A stretch of 9,982 nucleotides of DNA, from the NCBI GenBank assembly GCA_020029455.1, contig JAIBJH010000082.1, positions 1 through 9,982 on the forward strand, given 5' to 3'. Made by a program: the position numbers and the translations under genes. Origin of the DNA: Hyphomicrobiales bacterium. GTDB lineage: Bacteria > Pseudomonadota > Alphaproteobacteria > Rhizobiales > Aestuariivirgaceae. How positions within the stretch are numbered: position 1 is the first letter of the stretch; each line of letters opens with the position of its first letter. The notes below the pieces were generated by a model that was not told the DNA's origin, did no database searches, and worked only from the letters and a program-made list of their open reading frames with translations. Shown one piece after another: positions 1 through 5,833 of the stretch.

Positions 1-238
1 GATCGGCAGCTGTATCAAGCAACGGCTGTGCCGGGTCCACACCTGTGACATCAAGCCCTTTGAGAGCCAGCCCCCGCGCAACGGTTCCAGTTCCCGTTCC
101 GATATCAAGGGCGGTGGCAACACTCTTCAGAAAATCTTCACTCGAAAGACGTGTGAAGAAGCTCTCAGGAAAGCCGGCGCGATGACGGGCGTAGTCCTTT
201 GCAGTGCGACCAAAATCCACGTCTTCCTTTGAAGGCAT
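1..238 (-). CDS. Class I SAM-dependent methyltransferase, N-terminal part (cut by window edge)
   Basis: Only the first 79 codons are present; the gene runs off the left edge. The N-terminus (MPSKEDVDFGRTAKDYARHR) resembles Methyltransf_11/25-type enzymes. It is followed by the SAM-binding motif I, ALDIGTGTGTVARGLA, at about residues 43-58, and by a second strand ending in an acidic residue, VTGVDP, at about residues 65-70, where the acidic residue typically contacts the SAM ribose. The acceptor substrate cannot be told from this part. I chose the ATG at 238 because homologues usually begin just before the DFGR-type segment. An in-frame ATG at 286 would add 16 residues, and neither start has a strong Shine-Dalgarno sequence. 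It is transcribed away from rpe, and nothing ties it to the sugar locus. The family call is secure; the exact start is not. Confidence 0.82.
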   Translation of the reverse strand, partial: MPSKEDVDFGRTAKDYARHRAGFPESFFTRLSSEDFLKSVATALDIGTGTGTVARGLALKGLDVTGVDPAQPLLDTAAD

Positions 239-380
239 CGCAAGATAATGCTTCTCAATAGAGTAGAAGACAATCGCTGCCTGCATAGAGGCTTAGGCCG
301 CGAGTCGGTCTTAGCTTTTCTGGTGTAGATGATTTCTCCTTGTTTTGCAGAACAGGTTTTGTGAAGGCGGTGTCGGTCTG

Positions 381-482
381 CCAGAAGGTCACTCCCCACG
401 ATTTCTCTCCCACGTCGTCTTCATGGTCGGCTCAAGACTATTGCTGGGAGAAGGAGGTGTGGGAGTGCTTACCCACTTCTGG
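381..482. repeat. Imperfect long inverted repeat with roughly 31- and 37-nt arms
   Basis: The left arm (381-411) starts CCAGAAGGTCACTCCCCAC. The reverse complement of the right arm (446-482) starts CCAGAAGTGGGTAAGCACTC and also ends in CTCCC. The arms match in blocks (CCAGAAG, CACTCCC, TCTCCC) with one gap of about 5 nt and scattered mismatches, around a 34-nt centre. In addition 363-381 and 450-468 form a loose direct repeat (15 of 19 identical). An RNA from this stretch could fold into an imperfect hairpin. Whether it is a mobile-element remnant, a structured RNA or chance is open. Confidence 0.45.
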
Positions 483-505
483 AATGTAGCGAGAAGTAGC
501 ATTTT

Positions 506-517
506 CACCGCGCGGTG
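506..517. repeat. Perfect 12-bp palindrome upstream of rpe
   Basis: CACCGCGCGGTG is perfectly self-complementary and lies about 90 bp before the rpe start. It is the right size for a dimeric repressor half-site pair. CG-rich palindromes also arise by chance in GC-rich genomes, so an operator role is only a suggestion. Confidence 0.3.
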
Positions 518-608
518 TCAAGGACTATTTTCAAGATATAGGTTTTTACATCGAAGCTGCACCTCCGCCCCTTGATTGCCGCTTCTCCCTGATGCACAAG
601 CGCGGGCC

Positions 609-1274
609 ATGAAACAGCGCCCGCTCATCATCGCCCCTTCGATCCTGGCCGCCGATTTTTCGAGGCTGGGCGAGGAGGTGGTTGCCATCGAAAAGGGCAA
701 GGCGGATTGGGTCCATATCGATGTGATGGACGGTCATTTCGTGCCCAACATCTCCTTCGGCACGCCCATCATGCAGTCGCTGCGCCCCAAAACGAAAATG
801 CCCTTTGACGTCCATCTGATGATCGCGCCTGCCGATCCCTATCTGTCGGCCTTTGCCGCCGCAGGCGCCGACCGCATCACCGTCCATGCCGAGGCAGGCC
901 CCCATCTTGACCGATCGCTGCAGGCGATCCGCGCCCTCGGCAAGAAGACGGGTGTTGCGCTCAATCCGGCAACGCCTGTTTCGGCAATCGAACAGGTGAT
1001 CGACCGCTTGGACCTTATCCTGGTGATGACCGTCAACCCGGGCTTTGGCGGGCAGAGCTTCATTCCAGCGATGGCTGAGAAGATCAGGCAGGTGAAAGCG
1101 CTGGTGGCAGGCCGCGACATCGACATTGAGGTGGATGGCGGCATTACGAAAGATACCGCGCCAATTGCAGTCAAGGCCGGCGCCAATGTGCTTGTCGCCG
1201 GCAATGCCATCTTCAAGGGCGATCACGCCGCCGAGATCAAGGCCCTGCGCGGCGCTTGCGCTATCAACGCCTAG
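609..1274 (+). CDS. rpe: Ribulose-phosphate 3-epimerase
   Basis: A cytoplasmic TIM-barrel enzyme that interconverts D-ribulose 5-phosphate and D-xylulose 5-phosphate in the pentose phosphate and Calvin pathways. At 221 aa it has the usual family length. Family signatures are all present: IIAPSILAADFSRLGEE near the N-terminus; HIDVMDGHFVPNISFG, carrying metal-ligand His and Asp residues and a catalytic Asp; VMTVNPGFGGQ; and the late EVDGGI with the second catalytic Asp and start of the phosphate-binding region. I chose the ATG at 609 because homologues begin a few residues before IIAPSIL. A TTG at 576 is in frame but has no ribosome-binding site and would add 11 unconserved residues. The gene ends head-on against the transporter gene, sharing CTAG as both stops. 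Related epimerases for other sugar phosphates look alike, so the exact substrate is slightly open. Confidence 0.93.
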   Translation: MKQRPLIIAPSILAADFSRLGEEVVAIEKGKADWVHIDVMDGHFVPNISFGTPIMQSLRPKTKMPFDVHLMIAPADPYLSAFAAAGADRITVHAEAGPHLDRSLQAIRALGKKTGVALNPATPVSAIEQVIDRLDLILVMTVNPGFGGQSFIPAMAEKIRQVKALVAGRDIDIEVDGGITKDTAPIAVKAGANVLVAGNAIFKGDHAAEIKALRGACAINA

Positions 1275-2110
1275 AGAATGCCTGCAAGCCGCAGGATAAA
1301 GCGCAAACTCACGGCGGCAAGATAAAGACCGAAAGCCACTTCCAGCTGCCGTTTGGTCAGACTGTGCGCAAGCCTGACGCCAAACCCGGTGGTGAGCAAC
1401 GTCGTAGGCACCATCAGCGCAAAGCCGATGAGAGATACAAAGCCGATGGCATCGGCGGATAGCCCAGCCTTGCCCCAGCCCGCCAGCACATAACCTGCAG
1501 CACCGGGAATGGAGATCAAGACGCCAAGCGCAGCCGATGTGGCGACTGCATTGTGGATGGGCTTGCTGTGCAAGGTGAAGATGAGATTGGCGATGGCCCC
1601 GCCGCCGATGCCCATGAGGGATGACGCCAATCCCACCAGCCAACCATAAAATATCGACAGTGGTCCCGATGGCATCTTTTCTGCAATGCGCCACCTGTCT
1701 CCGCCGAACAACAGCTTGATGGCATTGCTGGATGCAACGGCCACGAACACAATCTGAAACACCCAGGCATCCGCAAAGCGCGCAATGACGGCGCCCATCA
1801 CCACGCCGATGATGATGGGAACAGCCCAACTCCTGACCAATGCCATATCGACTGCACCCCTGGCATAGTGCCCGCGCGCCGACTTGATCGAGGTCGGGAT
1901 GATGATGGCCAGCGAAGTGCCGACAGCCAGCGGCATCGCCACATCTTCATGCAATCCGAAAAGCCCGAAGACATAAAATAGGATTGGCACCGTAATGGTG
2001 CCGCCGCCAACTCCAAAGAGTCCCGCCAGCACGCCGGTGACTGCGCCCGCCACCACAAGCAGTGCGGCGATCTCGGCCAGGGTCGTGGCATCAAGGCCCG
2101 CAAACATCAT
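1271..2110 (-). CDS. TauE/SafE-family membrane transporter (putative anion or sulfite exporter)
   Basis: A hydrophobic protein of 279 aa with about eight predicted membrane segments, typical of the TauE/SafE (DUF81) family. It shows the family's internal duplication: AGLFGVGGGTITVPIL in the first half and SSLMGIGGGAIANLIF in the second, each a glycine-rich turn at the start of a repeat. Characterised relatives move sulfite, sulfoacetate or other small organic or sulfur anions, but the family is broad and substrate cannot be assigned here. The start at 2110 is fixed by a 4-bp ATGA overlap with the preceding hydratase gene, so translation is probably coupled; a second ATG follows directly. It is the last gene of the dxs-regulator-hydratase unit, and its stop shares CTAG with rpe on the other strand. 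Confidence 0.88.
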   Translation of the reverse strand: MMFAGLDATTLAEIAALLVVAGAVTGVLAGLFGVGGGTITVPILFYVFGLFGLHEDVAMPLAVGTSLAIIIPTSIKSARGHYARGAVDMALVRSWAVPIIIGVVMGAVIARFADAWVFQIVFVAVASSNAIKLLFGGDRWRIAEKMPSGPLSIFYGWLVGLASSLMGIGGGAIANLIFTLHSKPIHNAVATSAALGVLISIPGAAGYVLAGWGKAGLSADAIGFVSLIGFALMVPTTLLTTGFGVRLAHSLTKRQLEVAFGLYLAAVSLRFILRLAGIL

Positions 2111-2550
2111 GTGCGAGCGATCCAGGTCATGATGTGGGTTGCCGCAGCCACCAGTTCGCCGCTTTGATTTTTCATTTCGACATTGGCAATCGTACGCGAT
2201 TTCGCTGTGTCGGTGCTTGCAATCACATAGTTGATCGTCACCGTGTCCCCAATCCGCACTCCCTTGAGGAATCGAACACGGTCGTAGCCCGATGACACCG
2301 GATAATGCGTGGCCATGAGTTCCGGGCATCTATCACCGATCAGCGTCGAGGCCCGCGACATGTAGCCCACCAGCAGCGCCCCGTGGGCGATCCTTCCGCC
2401 ATAGGCGGTCTTTGCCATGGCCGCTTCGTCGATGTGGTTCGGCGAAAAATCTCCTGTGATCCCGGCAAAGAGCAAGACATCGCTTTCGGCCACTGTCTTG
2501 CTGCAACTCACCTGTGCGCCAACGGAGCTTTCAAGCCCGGAAGCTGCCAC
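2107..2550 (-). CDS. MaoC-like hot-dog fold (R)-specific enoyl-CoA hydratase / dehydratase
   Basis: A single-domain 147-aa protein of the MaoC/PhaJ group, whose members hydrate trans-2-enoyl-CoA or dehydrate related acyl thioesters. The hydratase motif is GDFSPNHID with Asp34 and His39, and Ser65 follows in LLVGYMS. The D/H/S spacing equals that of Aeromonas PhaJ (Asp31, His36, Ser62), so the active site looks intact. The start is GTG at 2550, one base after the regulator's stop. An AGGAGG at 2566-2561 on this strand, inside the end of the regulator gene, sits 10 nt before it. The stop overlaps the TauE-like gene (ATGA). A fatty-acid-type hydratase is unexpected between a sugar regulator and an anion transporter, and its substrate is unknown. 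Small stand-alone MaoC proteins are often misnamed, so I do not give a symbol. Confidence 0.88.
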   Translation of the reverse strand: MAASGLESSVGAQVSCSKTVAESDVLLFAGITGDFSPNHIDEAAMAKTAYGGRIAHGALLVGYMSRASTLIGDRCPELMATHYPVSSGYDRVRFLKGVRIGDTVTINYVIASTDTAKSRTIANVEMKNQSGELVAAATHIMTWIART

Positions 2551-2551
2551 G

Positions 2552-3553
2552 CTAGTGGCCCCTCCTGGCGCGGGCGATCAGATTGCGCGCCGTATCCTCA
2601 TTGGTGATCAGCACATTGCAGTCCATGAGCTTGATGGCGCCCAAGAGCGCGTCAAGCTTTTCATTGCCGCCGGAGATCATCACGCGCCGTGGAACTTTCC
2701 GGATCTTGTCGATTGGCATGGAAACAACGCGGTCATTAATGGAATGCTTGATGAGCTTTCCGTTCGCATCGTAGAAATTGAACAGCATATCCCCGACCGC
2801 ACCCGCCTTCATCAGCGATTGCCTGTCCTCCTCGCTGAAGAAGCCGAAGCGGAACGATGTCGAGGTGGCCGACATGTTGCCGACGCTGAGCAGCGCCATG
2901 TCCATGCCTTCGGCTCGCTGCAATACCTTGTCGAGGCCGCATTTTTCAATAAGCGCCCGCTTGGTGTTGGCAGAGTCCACAATGGCCGGCGCCGCAAGCA
3001 GGAAGCAGTCGGCCCCCACCGCATTGGCAAACTGCCAGGCAAACTCCGCCGGGTTGAAGCGCCGTGCCTCGACGATGCCGCCGAGGAGAGATATGACTTC
3101 CACGCCCTGCATTTCGGCATGGGTAAGCGTCTGCAGCGAACCGTAAAGGGTAGCGCCCCAACCCACGCCAAGCCGCATGTTGTCATGCAACTGGCTGCTC
3201 ACATAGAGGCCGGCCGCATTACCGATCACCTTGCCGATATTTGCTTCGGCAGATGGTTCGGGCACCACCACGGCATCGATAAAGCCAAAGGCTTCCTTGA
3301 GCTGCTTTTCGAGATCGATACATTCGGCAACGCTGCCGGTAATCCAGATCTTGACCTCGCGCTGCTTCAAGGCCTCATTGATGTTACGGACGACGGTGAC
3401 GCGCCCGATGCCAAGCCTTTCGGCGATTTCGTTCTGCGTGAGGCCTTCCACATAATACATCCAGGCAATGCGCATGCGGTTTCGTGCGATGCGGCCAGCG
3501 CCCCGCTCCGGTGCCTCCATCTCGGCAGGTAGAACTGTGCTTTTGTTGGCCAT
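2552..3553 (-). CDS. SorC/DeoR-type sugar-binding transcriptional regulator
   Basis: A 333-aa regulator of the SorC family. An N-terminal helix-turn-helix (about residues 25-60; core GLTQNEIAERLGIGRVTVVR at 37-56) is followed by the large C-terminal sugar-phosphate-binding domain. Family landmarks are GVGWGATLYGSL (129-140), GAVGDMLFNFYDANG (241-255) and the late SGGNEKLDALLGAI (284-297). Known members sense phosphorylated sugars or polyols and control adjacent catabolic operons, usually as tetramers. The gene begins at the ATG at 3553, 41 bp after dxs, with only a weak GGGG upstream. It is followed after 1 bp by the hydratase gene. Lying in the unit that diverges from a sugar ABC importer, it most likely controls the shared region at 5506-5829. 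Effector and sign of regulation are not evident. Confidence 0.93.
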   Translation of the reverse strand: MANKSTVLPAEMEAPERGAGRIARNRMRIAWMYYVEGLTQNEIAERLGIGRVTVVRNINEALKQREVKIWITGSVAECIDLEKQLKEAFGFIDAVVVPEPSAEANIGKVIGNAAGLYVSSQLHDNMRLGVGWGATLYGSLQTLTHAEMQGVEVISLLGGIVEARRFNPAEFAWQFANAVGADCFLLAAPAIVDSANTKRALIEKCGLDKVLQRAEGMDMALLSVGNMSATSTSFRFGFFSEEDRQSLMKAGAVGDMLFNFYDANGKLIKHSINDRVVSMPIDKIRKVPRRVMISGGNEKLDALLGAIKLMDCNVLITNEDTARNLIARARRGH

Positions 3554-3594
3554 TATGCCCCGTCGCCCTGGCTCTCAAACTGCCGCAAGGTATG

Positions 3595-5505
3595 TCACGC
3601 GCGCACCTGTGCTGGCAAGCCAGAGGCTGAAATGGCCGCGAGGGCCGAGCGCACGATGCCATCAGCGTCAAGTCCCGCCCGCTTGATGAGGGCCTCCGGG
3701 CTCGCTTGCTCCAGAAAGGCGTCGGGCATCACAAGTGGCCGGAATTTGAGGCCATTGTCCAGGAGTCCGGACAGAGCAAGGAACTGCATCACATGGGCGG
3801 CAAAGCCTCCGGCAGCACCCTCCTCCACCGTGAGCAGCAGATCATGGTGCCGCGCCAGTTGACCGATCAGCCCTTCATCAAGCGGCTTGGCAAAGCGCGC
3901 ATCCGCCACAGTAGTTGTAAAGCCGTGACCATCCAAGATTTGCGCGGCCTGCAAGGCAGCGGCAAGCCGTGTGCCGAAGGAGAGGATGGCGATGCGCGAG
4001 CCTTCCTTGATGACGCGCCCCTTGCCGATAGTAAGGACCTCGCCGCGCTCCGGCATGTCGGTGCCCACACCATCGCCGCGCGGATAGCGCAAGCTGATAG
4101 GCCCCTCATCATATGCCGCAGCCGTTCGCACCATGTGCTTGAGTTCTGCTTCATCTGCTGCTGCCGCCACCACCATGTTGGGAAGCGTTGCGAGATAGGT
4201 GACATCAAAAGCCCCGCAATGGGTGGGCCCGTCAGCGCCGACAAATCCCGCCCGGTCAATGGCAAAGCGCACCGGGAGCTTTTGCAACGCCACATCATGC
4301 ACCACCTGGTCATAGGCGCGCTGCAGGAAGGTGGAATAGATCGCAACGAAAGGCTTGTAGCCCTCGCTCGCCAATCCTGCGGCAAAAGTGACGGCATGCT
4401 GCTCGGCAATGCCCACATCGAAAACCCTCGCCGGGAATGCCTTGGCGAGCAAATCCATGCCGGTGCCGGATGGCATGGCGGCGGTAATGCCGACGATCTT
4501 TTCATCAAGCGCCGCCTCCTGCACCAGCGCGTCAGCGAAGACGCGCGTATAGCTCGGCGCATTGGATTGGGGCTTCGCCTGCGCCCCGGTGATAACATTG
4601 AACTTGTTGACACCGTGGTACTTGTCGGCGGCGGCCTCGGCAGGCGCATACCCCTTGCCCTTCTGGGTGCGCACATGGATCAGCACCGGCCCTGAGGTGT
4701 TGTCGCGCACATTGCGCAACACCGGCAGCAGATGATTGAAGTCATGGCCGTCGATAGGCCCGATGTGAAAGAAGCCCAATTCCTCGAACAGAGTGCCGCC
4801 GGTAACAAAGCCCCGCGCATGTTCCACCGCGCGCGTGATGGTGCGGTCAATGCGTTGGCCGAATTTTGCCGAGATGCGTTTCGCAACATCGCGCGCGTCC
4901 TGATAGGTCTTGCCGGTGGCGAGCTTGGCAAGATAGCCGCTGAGCGCGCCGACGGGCCTTGCAATCGACATGTCATTGTCGTTGAGGATGACGATGAGCC
5001 GCGATTTCATGGCACCGGCATTGTTAAGCGCCTCGAAGGCCATGCCCGCCGACAAGGCACCGTCACCGATGACGGCAATCACATTGCGGGTACCGCCGGA
5101 AAGGTCCCGCGCCACCGCCATGCCGAGGCCAGCGGAAATCGACGTCGAGGAATGGGCTGCGCCAAAGGGATCATAGATGCTCTCGGCGCGCCGCGTGAAA
5201 CCTGAAAGGCCGCCATCCTGGCGCAGCGTGTGAAATTTCTCGCGCCGTCCAGTGAGAAGTTTGTGCGGATAAGCCTGATGGCCCACATCCCAAATCAGCC
5301 GGTCCTCAGGCGTGTTGAACACATGGTGGAGTGCGATGGTAAGTTCGACGACGCCAAGCCCGGCCCCCAGATGGCCGCCGGTGTGCGAAACCTGGTCCAC
5401 CAGTTCATCGCGCAGTTCCTTGGCGAGCTGCGGCAGTTCCGCTTCCGGCAGGAGCCGCAAATCCTCTGGCAGTTTCACCTGGTCCAGAAGTGGTGTTTTT
5501 GACAT
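3595..5505 (-). CDS. dxs: 1-deoxy-D-xylulose-5-phosphate synthase
   Basis: A ThDP-dependent cytoplasmic enzyme joining pyruvate and D-glyceraldehyde 3-phosphate into DXP, the entry to the MEP isoprenoid route and a precursor of thiamine and pyridoxal phosphate. At 636 aa it is of normal length. Visible residues: His41 in SHTGGHLGAG, the ThDP/Mg motif GDGALSAGMAFEALNNAG from about 147, catalytic Glu368 in GIAEQHA, and Tyr390, Arg396, Asp425, His429 and Arg476. The last five and Glu368 match E. coli Tyr392, Arg398, Asp427, His431, Arg478 and Glu370 with a constant offset of two. I chose the ATG at 5505 because it begins the conserved MSKTPLLDQ and has AAGGA 9 nt upstream; an ATG at 5535 with GGAG 5 nt upstream would add ten residues. 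It is first in a unit with a SorC regulator, an unusual place for a housekeeping dxs. Confidence 0.93.
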   Translation of the reverse strand: MSKTPLLDQVKLPEDLRLLPEAELPQLAKELRDELVDQVSHTGGHLGAGLGVVELTIALHHVFNTPEDRLIWDVGHQAYPHKLLTGRREKFHTLRQDGGLSGFTRRAESIYDPFGAAHSSTSISAGLGMAVARDLSGGTRNVIAVIGDGALSAGMAFEALNNAGAMKSRLIVILNDNDMSIARPVGALSGYLAKLATGKTYQDARDVAKRISAKFGQRIDRTITRAVEHARGFVTGGTLFEELGFFHIGPIDGHDFNHLLPVLRNVRDNTSGPVLIHVRTQKGKGYAPAEAAADKYHGVNKFNVITGAQAKPQSNAPSYTRVFADALVQEAALDEKIVGITAAMPSGTGMDLLAKAFPARVFDVGIAEQHAVTFAAGLASEGYKPFVAIYSTFLQRAYDQVVHDVALQKLPVRFAIDRAGFVGADGPTHCGAFDVTYLATLPNMVVAAAADEAELKHMVRTAAAYDEGPISLRYPRGDGVGTDMPERGEVLTIGKGRVIKEGSRIAILSFGTRLAAALQAAQILDGHGFTTTVADARFAKPLDEGLIGQLARHHDLLLTVEEGAAGGFAAHVMQFLALSGLLDNGLKFRPLVMPDAFLEQASPEALIKRAGLDADGIVRSALAAISASGLPAQVRA

Positions 5506-5608
5506 GCCCGCAAATCCTTCGGTTGTAGAGCGCATTATCGCTCCCGCAGCGGCTTTCCAATGGCCGAGTGGCGCGAAAACCCCAAAACAGCGGAAAAGTT
5601 AAAACGAA

Positions 5609-5636
5609 ACATTTGCATTCTTGAAATACATAATGT
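5609..5636. promoter_or_regulatory. Imperfect palindrome, candidate operator for the SorC regulator
   Basis: ACATTTGCATT (5609-5619) is mirrored by AATACATAATGT (5625-5636), whose reverse complement is ACATTATGTATT. The arms differ by one insertion and one base, with a 5-nt centre. It overlaps the weak leftward promoter candidate of dxs and lies in the AT-rich core of the divergent region, a sensible operator position. The assignment rests on symmetry and location only. Confidence 0.35.
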
Positions 5637-5661
5637 AGTCTAATTGCCAGACAAGAAATGA

Positions 5662-5678
5662 CCGGCCGCAAAGGCCGG
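5662..5678 (+). repeat. Short GC hairpin in the importer leader
   Basis: CCGGCC, loop GCAAA, GGCCGG forms a perfect 6-bp stem. No T-run follows, so it is not an intrinsic terminator. It ends 3 nt before the GGGAGGA ribosome-binding site of the possible leader ORF and could modulate or stabilise the 5' end of the importer mRNA. Confidence 0.4.
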
Positions 5679-5692
5679 CTGGGAGGACTGAC

Positions 5693-5833
5693 GTGACGCC
5701 TGATTCAGGCTCAATCTTTCTTGGTTTCCCCCTTTTCGTTCGCGCAACCGAGCCGAAAACCCTTCGCCATGGCTGGCCATCCATAAGGCGATGGAACTGC
5801 AATTCAGGCCAAACCAACGGAGGAAACGAATGA
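5693..5833 (+). CDS. Possible 46-codon leader ORF upstream of the binding-protein gene
   Basis: A small frame beginning with GTG at 5693, preceded by GGGAGGA (5681-5687) at 5-nt spacing. It runs 46 codons and ends in a TGA at 5831-5833 that overlaps the binding-protein ATG as ATGA. The peptide begins MTPDSGSIFLGFPL and ends GQTNGGNE. It resembles no protein I know and has no run of one amino acid that would suggest classical attenuation. The good ribosome-binding site and stop/start overlap favour translation with coupling. Against it, the binding-protein gene has its own strong GGAGG and the ORF is short enough to be chance. It is an inference, not an established gene. Confidence 0.35.
   Translation: MTPDSGSIFLGFPLFVRATEPKTLRHGWPSIRRWNCNSGQTNGGNE

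Larger units (their letters stand above)
239..608. other. Intergenic gap between divergent methyltransferase and rpe
   Basis: About 370 bp without a convincing gene. It must hold the promoters of the leftward methyltransferase and of rpe, but I see no clear -35/-10 pair. The part from about 300 to 560 is visibly poorer in GC than the flanking genes. It contains an imperfect long inverted repeat and a 12-bp palindrome, listed separately. A 76-codon frame at 345-575 crosses it but matches no family I know and has no ribosome-binding site. The stretch could be a decayed insertion or small mobile element. Confidence 0.6.
5506..5829. promoter_or_regulatory. Divergent control region between dxs and the ABC importer
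   Basis: This 324-bp gap must carry the leftward promoter of the dxs unit and the rightward promoter of the importer. The part at about 5580-5660 is the most AT-rich and is the likely promoter zone. A weak leftward promoter candidate is TTGTCT (5654-5649), a 16-nt spacer, and TATGTA (5632-5627). No clear rightward -35/-10 pair was found. It also contains an imperfect palindrome, a GC hairpin, a small palindrome at 5698-5710 (GCCTGATTCAGGC) and a possible leader ORF. The SorC regulator encoded next door is the obvious candidate to bind here. Confidence 0.55.

Noticed and set aside
345..575. 76-codon plus-strand frame in the gap before rpe
   Set aside because: No ribosome-binding site, no known family, and its repeated EGGVG segments follow from the direct repeat in the DNA. 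Considered as a gene remnant only.
576..608. TTG at 576 as the rpe start
   Set aside because: No Shine-Dalgarno sequence, and it adds residues not found before the conserved IIAPSIL segment; the ATG at 609 fits family length.
546..1829. A 427-codon open frame on the minus strand across rpe and the transporter gene
   Set aside because: It is antisense to rpe with clear family motifs and out of frame with the transporter. Its product is rich in His, Arg and Cys and matches no family; such shadows are common in GC-rich DNA.
2417..3532. A 371-codon open frame on the plus strand opposite the regulator and hydratase
   Set aside because: Mirror frame of the SorC regulator; no recognisable domain and His/Asp-rich composition.
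3706..4695. Long plus-strand frame (329 codons) inside dxs
   Set aside because: Antisense shadow of a dxs gene whose catalytic motifs are intact.
5662..5678. Hairpin read as an intrinsic terminator
   Set aside because: The stem is followed by a purine-rich ribosome-binding sequence, not a T-run.
5791..5829. Upstream ATG at 5791 for the binding protein
   Set aside because: No ribosome-binding site, and it would place the Tat motif 13 residues deeper; the ATG at 5830 has GGAGG at 6-nt spacing.
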